The notes below the pieces were generated by a model. That model was not told the DNA's origin. It did not search any database and saw nothing but the letters and a program-made list of their open reading frames with translations. A stretch of 64,000 nucleotides of DNA from Pseudomonas oryzihabitans (GTDB lineage: Bacteria; Pseudomonadota; Gammaproteobacteria; Pseudomonadales; Pseudomonadaceae): NCBI RefSeq assembly GCF_001518815.1, contig NZ_CP013987.1:2440501-2504500 (forward strand), given 5' to 3'. The position numbers and the translations under genes were made by a program. Of the stretch, positions 59,643 through 64,000 are shown piece by piece. Within the stretch, counting starts at the first letter, position 1; each line of letters begins with the position of its first letter.

Positions 59643-61098
59643 ACCAGGATCTCCCGTCTCGTGCGATCAATGCGATAGAGGTCAGCGGACCCCAGCTGCC
59701 GGCGGCATAGGACTTGGGCGAATCGCCCATCTTCGACCAGCCGTCCATCAGCTGATCGCACCATTTCCAGGCCGCTTCGATTTCGTCCTTGCGAACGAAC
59801 AGCGACTGGTTGCCCTGCATGACTTCCAGCAGTAGCCGCTCATAGGCATCCGGCGTGCGCAGGTGCTTGAAGGTCTCGGAGAAGTTGAGTTGCAGCGGAC
59901 CACTGCGCAGTTGCATGCCCTTGCGCAGGCCCTGGTCCTTGCTCATCACCTGCAGCGAGATGCCCTCATCCGGCTGGATGCGGATGATCAGGCGGTTGCT
60001 GATCAGGCTGCGTTGCTCCGGCGCGAAGATGTAGTGTGGTGGTTCCTTGAAGTGGATGACGATCTGCGACAGCTTCTGCGGCATGCGCTTGCCGGTGCGC
60101 AGATAGAAAGGCACACCGGACCAGCGCCAGTTGCGGATATCCGCGCGGATGGCGACAAAGGTCTCGGTGCGGCTTTCGGTATTGGAGTTGGGCTCTTCCA
60201 GGTAGCCCGGTACCGGCTTGCCATCGCTGTAGCCCGAGGTGTACTGCCCCAGGACCACGCGGCTGGCCAGCTGATCGGCGGTGATGGGCTCCAGTGCCTT
60301 GAGCACCTTGACCTTCTCGTCGCGGATGCTATCGGCCGAAAGATCCGCCGGCGGATCCATGGCGGTCAGGCAGAGCAGCTGCAGCAGGTGGTTCTGCACC
60401 ATGTCGCGCAACTGACCGGCCTGGTCGAAATAGCCCCAGCGGCCTTCGATACCGACCTTCTCGGCCACGGTGATTTCCACGTGGGAGATGTAGTTCTGGT
60501 TCCACTGGGTCTCGAACAGGCTGTTGGCGAAACGCAGGGCGATGAGGTTCTGGACGGTTTCCTTGCCCAGGTAGTGGTCGATGCGATAGACGCGGTCTTC
60601 AGGGAAGAAACGTGCCACGGCATCGTTGACCACCTTGGAGGATTCCAGGTCGTAGCCGATGGGCTTTTCCATCACCACCCGGGTACGCTCGCACAGACCA
60701 ACGGCGGCAAGGTTCTCGCAGATGGCACTGTAGACCAATGCCGGAGTGGCAAAATAGGCGATCAGCGGGGCGGTCTCGCCCACATCCTCGGCCAGTCCCG
60801 TATAGTCTTCGCGATTGCGGAAATCGATGGCGCGATAGCCCAGGCGAGCGCGCATCCGGGTCCATACCGCTTCGTCCCAATCGGCTTTGGGCACATAGTG
60901 GCGTAGACGCTCCTCGATGTGCTCAAGCTGCTTGACCCCATCGCCCTGGTCACGCGCCAGCGCCATGATGCGGGTATCCTCGTGCAGCAGACCTTCACGA
61001 TCCAGCTGATACAGGGCAGGGAAAAGTTTGCGTAGGGCCAGATCGCCCAACGCGCCGAAGATTGCCAGGGTACAGGGTAGAACTCGGACGCCAGCCAT
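59629..61098 (-). CDS. zwf: Glucose-6-phosphate 1-dehydrogenase
   Basis: A 489-residue enzyme oxidising glucose-6-phosphate to the lactone with NADP. Seen: N-terminal dinucleotide segment [20 protein letters not shown], the substrate-binding [17 protein letters not shown], and EKPIGYD. First gene of the unit; expression in Pseudomonas is usually repressed by HexR, encoded divergently. Confidence 0.96.
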   Translation of the reverse strand: MAGVRVLPCTLAIFGALGDLALRKLFPALYQLDREGLLHEDTRIMALARDQGDGVKQLEHIEERLRHYVPKADWDEAVWTRMRARLGYRAIDFRNREDYTGLAEDVGETAPLIAYFATPALVYSAICENLAAVGLCERTRVVMEKPIGYDLESSKVVNDAVARFFPEDRVYRIDHYLGKETVQNLIALRFANSLFETQWNQNYISHVEITVAEKVGIEGRWGYFDQAGQLRDMVQNHLLQLLCLTAMDPPADLSADSIRDEKVKVLKALEPITADQLASRVVLGQYTSGYSDGKPVPGYLEEPNSNTESRTETFVAIRADIRNWRWSGVPFYLRTGKRMPQKLSQIVIHFKEPPHYIFAPEQRSLISNRLIIRIQPDEGISLQVMSKDQGLRKGMQLRSGPLQLNFSETFKHLRTPDAYERLLLEVMQGNQSLFVRKDEIEAAWKWCDQLMDGWSKMGDSPKSYAAGSWGPLTSIALIARDGRSWYGDI

Positions 61099-61261
61099 AA
61101 ATATTCGTTCTTTTACTTAAAGTTTGAGATATTCCAGCGCCATCATAGGGGAGCCGGGGCGATTCGCGTAGTCTTTATATTAAAAAATACGGCCCAGAGT
61201 CAGCCTGGTCCAAACCTTTTATAGCCTTAGGATAGAGGCACAACAACCACTAGGAGTTCTC
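61099..61261. promoter_or_regulatory. zwf/hexR divergent promoter region
   Basis: 163 bases, A/T-rich in places. I found no clear Pseudomonas HexR box of the TTGT-N7/8-ACAA kind. The nearest candidate is an A/T-rich partial palindrome at 61168-61190 (GTAGTCTTTATATTAAAAAA then TAC). Confidence 0.5.
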
Positions 61262-62131
61262 ATGGATCGTGCCAGCACCCTGCTGCAAACCATCCAGACC
61301 CGTATCGGCGAACTCAATCGCGCGGAGCGCAAGGTCGCCGAGGTCATCCTGCAGAATCCCCGGCAGGCCACGCGTTACACCATCGCGGCCCTGGCCCAGG
61401 CGGCGCAGGTCAGCGAACCCACGGTCAATCGTTTCTGCCGCTCCCTGGGCGTGAGCGGCTATCCCGAAATGAAGATCCAGCTGGCGCAGAGCATCGCCAG
61501 TGGTGCGGTCTACGTCAGTCAGGCGGTGGCCGCCAACGACGGTCCCGAGGCCTATGCGGAAAAGATCTTCAGCAGCACCATCGCCTCGCTGGACAGTGCC
61601 CGCCAGCGCCTGGACGCCGGGGTAGTGGATCGCGCGGTCGACCTGTTGATCCAGGCTCGGCAGATCCACTTCTTCGGCCTGGGCGCCTCGGCGCCGGTGG
61701 CCCTGGATGCCCAGCACAAGTTCTTTCGCTTCAACATGGCGGTCTCGGCGCATTCGGACGTGCTAATGCAACGGATGCTGGCCTCCATCGCCCAGACCGG
61801 CGAGCTGTTCGTGATCATTTCCTATACCGGACGCACCCGTGAGCTGGTGGACGTAGCCAAGCTGGCGCGGGATAACGGCGCCTCGGTGCTCGGCCTCACC
61901 GCCAGCAATACCCCGCTGGCCAAGGTCTGTACCCTCAGCCTGGACATCCCGCTGCCGGAAGACACCGACATCTACATGCCCATGACCTCGCGGATCATCC
62001 AGCTCACCGTGCTAGACATCCTGGCGACCGGGGTGACGCTCAAGCGTGGCGTGGATTTCCAGCCGCACCTGCGCAAGGTCAAGGAAAGCCTGGTCGCGAC
62101 CCGCTATCCCTCGGAGCCGGACCAGGGCTGA
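61262..62131 (+). CDS. hexR: HexR, RpiR-family regulator of glucose metabolism
   Basis: A 289-residue RpiR-type repressor: N-terminal HTH ([20 protein letters not shown]) and C-terminal SIS sugar-phosphate-binding domain ([39 protein letters not shown]). HexR normally senses KDPG and represses zwf-pgl-eda, edd and gap genes. AGGAG precedes the ATG. Confidence 0.95.
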   Translation: MDRASTLLQTIQTRIGELNRAERKVAEVILQNPRQATRYTIAALAQAAQVSEPTVNRFCRSLGVSGYPEMKIQLAQSIASGAVYVSQAVAANDGPEAYAEKIFSSTIASLDSARQRLDAGVVDRAVDLLIQARQIHFFGLGASAPVALDAQHKFFRFNMAVSAHSDVLMQRMLASIAQTGELFVIISYTGRTRELVDVAKLARDNGASVLGLTASNTPLAKVCTLSLDIPLPEDTDIYMPMTSRIIQLTVLDILATGVTLKRGVDFQPHLRKVKESLVATRYPSEPDQG

Positions 62132-62311
62132 GGGCGCTCCTGCGCTGTGCGCAAAAGCCTGATTACAAGCTCGCAAGCCTGCGTCAAACGACCCCGTGAA
62201 AACGCCTGAGGACGCTCGTCTACCTAGGGTGAACGAGCATTCCGACAGGACTGGTCTTCCAGGCCGTTTTCAGCGTGACTGGCCGACGCGCGGCAAACCG
62301 TAAGCAGGGTT

Positions 62312-63361
62312 TCAGATGTCATCGCGGTGGCTGAACAGGTCCCAGGTCGACATGAACAGCGCCGCGATCAGCGGGCCGATGACGAAGCCGTTGAGACCGA
62401 ACAGCGACATGCCGCCGATGGTGGAGATCAGCACCACGTAGTCGGGCATCTTGGTGTCCTTGCCCACCAGGATAGGGCGCAAGATGTTGTCCACCAGGCC
62501 GATCACCACCACCGCGAAGACGATCAGGATCACTCCCTTGAGCACCGAACCGGTCGCCAGGAAGTAGATCGCCACCGGTACCCAGATCAGCGCCGAGCCG
62601 ACCGCGGGCAACAGCGACAGGAAGGCCATCAGGGTACCCCAGAGCACGGCGCCCTGGACCCCCAGCACACCGAGAATGAAGCCACCCAGAGCGCCCTGCA
62701 CTGCAGCGACGATGATGTTGCCCTTGACCGTGGCGCGCACCACGGCGGTGAACTTGGCCATCAGGCTGCGCTTGTGCATGTCGCTGAGCGGTATGGCCTT
62801 GCGAATCATCGCCACCAGCTGCGAACCGTCGCGCAGCAGGAAGAACAGCAGATAGAGCATCACGCCGAAGCCGATGAGGAACTGGAAGGTGCCCTGGCCA
62901 AAGCTGAACGCCTGGGTAGCGACCCATTGACTGCCCTGCATGGCGCCGGTGGACAGCTTCTGGCGGATGCCATCCAGGTCACCAGCGCCAAAGCGCTGCA
63001 GGACGCCACGGACCGAGTCCGGTAGCGCACCCCAGACCTGCTGGTAGTACTGGCCGAAATTGAGTTGACCGCTACTGATCTGTTGGTAGAGCAAGGAGCC
63101 TTCCTGCACCAGGGAAATGGCGATGAACACCACCGGCAGGATGACGATGAGCAGGATCACGAACAGGGTGCAGAGGGCGCCGAGGTTACGTCTGTTGTTG
63201 AAGCGGCTGACGAACCAGCGCTGCAGGGGGGCGAACAGGATGGCGAGGATGGCACCCCAGAACACCGCGCCCAGGAAGGGGGTGAGGATCCAGACGAAGG
63301 CCAGCGAGACCACCACCAGCAGGATCAGGAACGTCTTGTTTTCCAGCCGAGCACTTTTCAT
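62312..63361 (-). CDS. AI-2E/PerM-family permease
   Basis: A 349-residue membrane protein with about seven to eight helices, of the AI-2E transporter (PerM, YdiK-like) family. Landmarks: FLGAVFWGAILAILFAPLQR near the N-terminus, PAVGSALIWVPVAIYFLATG, VGLVDNILRPILVGKDTKMP and IGGMSLFGLNGFVIGPLIAAL. Whether it moves autoinducer-2 or something else is unknown. Stands alone, with about 180 bases to hexR. Confidence 0.88.
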   Translation of the reverse strand: MKSARLENKTFLILLVVVSLAFVWILTPFLGAVFWGAILAILFAPLQRWFVSRFNNRRNLGALCTLFVILLIVILPVVFIAISLVQEGSLLYQQISSGQLNFGQYYQQVWGALPDSVRGVLQRFGAGDLDGIRQKLSTGAMQGSQWVATQAFSFGQGTFQFLIGFGVMLYLLFFLLRDGSQLVAMIRKAIPLSDMHKRSLMAKFTAVVRATVKGNIIVAAVQGALGGFILGVLGVQGAVLWGTLMAFLSLLPAVGSALIWVPVAIYFLATGSVLKGVILIVFAVVVIGLVDNILRPILVGKDTKMPDYVVLISTIGGMSLFGLNGFVIGPLIAALFMSTWDLFSHRDDI

Positions 63362-63486
63362 TGGCGTTTCGCGATTCCAAACAAGGAAGACAGGCCTTGC
63401 TTAGAGCCTCGGAAGCCGTGGGGTTCCCATAAGCACCCCCAACTCGGCCTGGAGAGGCGCGCCGGAGCTTCCGGCGCGCCTCCGGA

Positions 63487-64000
63487 TCATACACGGAACT
63501 GGCGGACCAACCCGTTCAGGCGTTCGCCCAGGCCGACCATTCCAGCGGTACTCTGGGCCCCCTGCTGAGCACCCTGAGCCATGCTGTCGACGGCATTGGC
63601 GATGGTATGGACGCTGCGATTGATCTCCTCGGCCACCGCGGTCTGCTCCTCGGCGGCGCCAGCGATCTGGATGTTCATGGCGTTGATGGTGGCGATCAGC
63701 TCGCTGATGGCGGCCAGCGCGGTGCCAGCCTGCTCGGCCTGGGCGGTGGTCGCCTCACCCATGCCACCCGAGCGCTCCATGGCACCTACCGCACGCCCCG
63801 TCGCCTGCTGCAGGCGATCGATCATGCCCTGGATCTCCTGGGTGCTCTGCTGGGTGCGACTGGCCAGCGCCCGCACCTCGTCGGCCACGACGGCGAAGCC
63901 GCGACCGGCTTCACCGGCCCGGGCTGCCTCGATGGCGGCGTTGAGGGCCAGAAGGTTGGTCTGTTCGGCGATGGCGCGGATCACATCCAGAACGCCAACG
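63487..64000 (-). CDS. Methyl-accepting chemotaxis protein, 3' part only
   Basis: The C-terminal signalling domain of a chemoreceptor, running off the window edge; the frame is open to base 64000. The hairpin-tip consensus [20 protein letters not shown] and [15 protein letters not shown] is intact, followed by the coiled-coil and the [11 protein letters not shown] region. Ligand-binding and membrane parts lie outside. No pentapeptide CheR tether is seen at the end (VRQFRV). Confidence 0.92.
   Translation of the reverse strand, partial: VGVLDVIRAIAEQTNLLALNAAIEAARAGEAGRGFAVVADEVRALASRTQQSTQEIQGMIDRLQQATGRAVGAMERSGGMGEATTAQAEQAGTALAAISELIATINAMNIQIAGAAEEQTAVAEEINRSVHTIANAVDSMAQGAQQGAQSTAGMVGLGERLNGLVRQFRV

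Overview
The window is chromosomal DNA of a high-GC gammaproteobacterium, almost certainly Pseudomonas sensu lato. This rests on gene content and order seen here: muxABC-opmB, a cysI-like hemoprotein reductase followed by DUF934, the hexR / zwf-pgl-eda Entner-Doudoroff block, mqo, tamA-tamB, an rbsBACRKD ribose operon and Pseudomonas-type intergenic repeats. A P. oryzihabitans-like species is possible, but I cannot prove it from sequence alone. Coding density is high. No rRNA, confident tRNA, CRISPR array, phage or complete insertion sequence was found.

Layout. 1-4.3 kb: end of a sulfite/nitrite reductase with its DUF934 partner, an AcuI/YhdH-type reductase, the SohB protease and a small SCP2 protein. 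4.3-13.5 kb: the four-gene muxABC-opmB tripartite efflux operon on the minus strand, preceded by tpx. 14-19.5 kb: tamA-tamB outer-membrane assembly genes. 19.6-25.2 kb: exonuclease III, a PstS-like/OmpA fusion, a DUF192 protein and two tandem paralogous MFS transporters. 25.2-28.2 kb: an islet of five very small genes around a receiver protein whose phospho-acceptor Asp is replaced by Asn; this is the least understood part of the window. 28.2-33.7 kb: ABC-F ATPase (YbiT type), mqo and a lipoprotein gamma-glutamyltranspeptidase. 33.8-38.0 kb: DUF1294 and uppP, PnuC with a NadR-type kinase (nicotinamide riboside salvage), Smr, folE and an ABM-domain protein. 38.0-45.0 kb: a repeat-rich spacer, apt, then the divergent rbsBACRKD operon with a clear LacI-type operator. 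45.0-47.9 kb: a GAF-GAF-GGDEF-EAL protein. 48.2-50.5 kb: stress genes (DUF892 ferritin-like protein, manganese catalase, a 29-residue membrane peptide, a small periplasmic protein). 50.5-55.8 kb: GST and PLP aminotransferase divergent from a MarR regulator with twin operators, then LysE-type and BenE-type transporters and a CurA-type reductase. 55.9-58.0 kb: a diguanylate cyclase and rluB. 58.0-62.1 kb: a MITE-like palindrome, then eda, pgl and zwf divergent from hexR. The window ends with an AI-2E family permease and the 3' part of a chemotaxis receptor.

Functional threads: sugar catabolism (ribose uptake and phosphorylation; glucose-6-phosphate to KDPG), envelope biogenesis (TamAB, UppP, efflux), redox and oxidative stress (Tpx, Mn catalase, DUF892), and cyclic-di-GMP turnover. 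I found no clearly novel multi-gene system. The best leads are the small-gene islet with the degenerate receiver, the MITE-like element, and the MarR operator pair.
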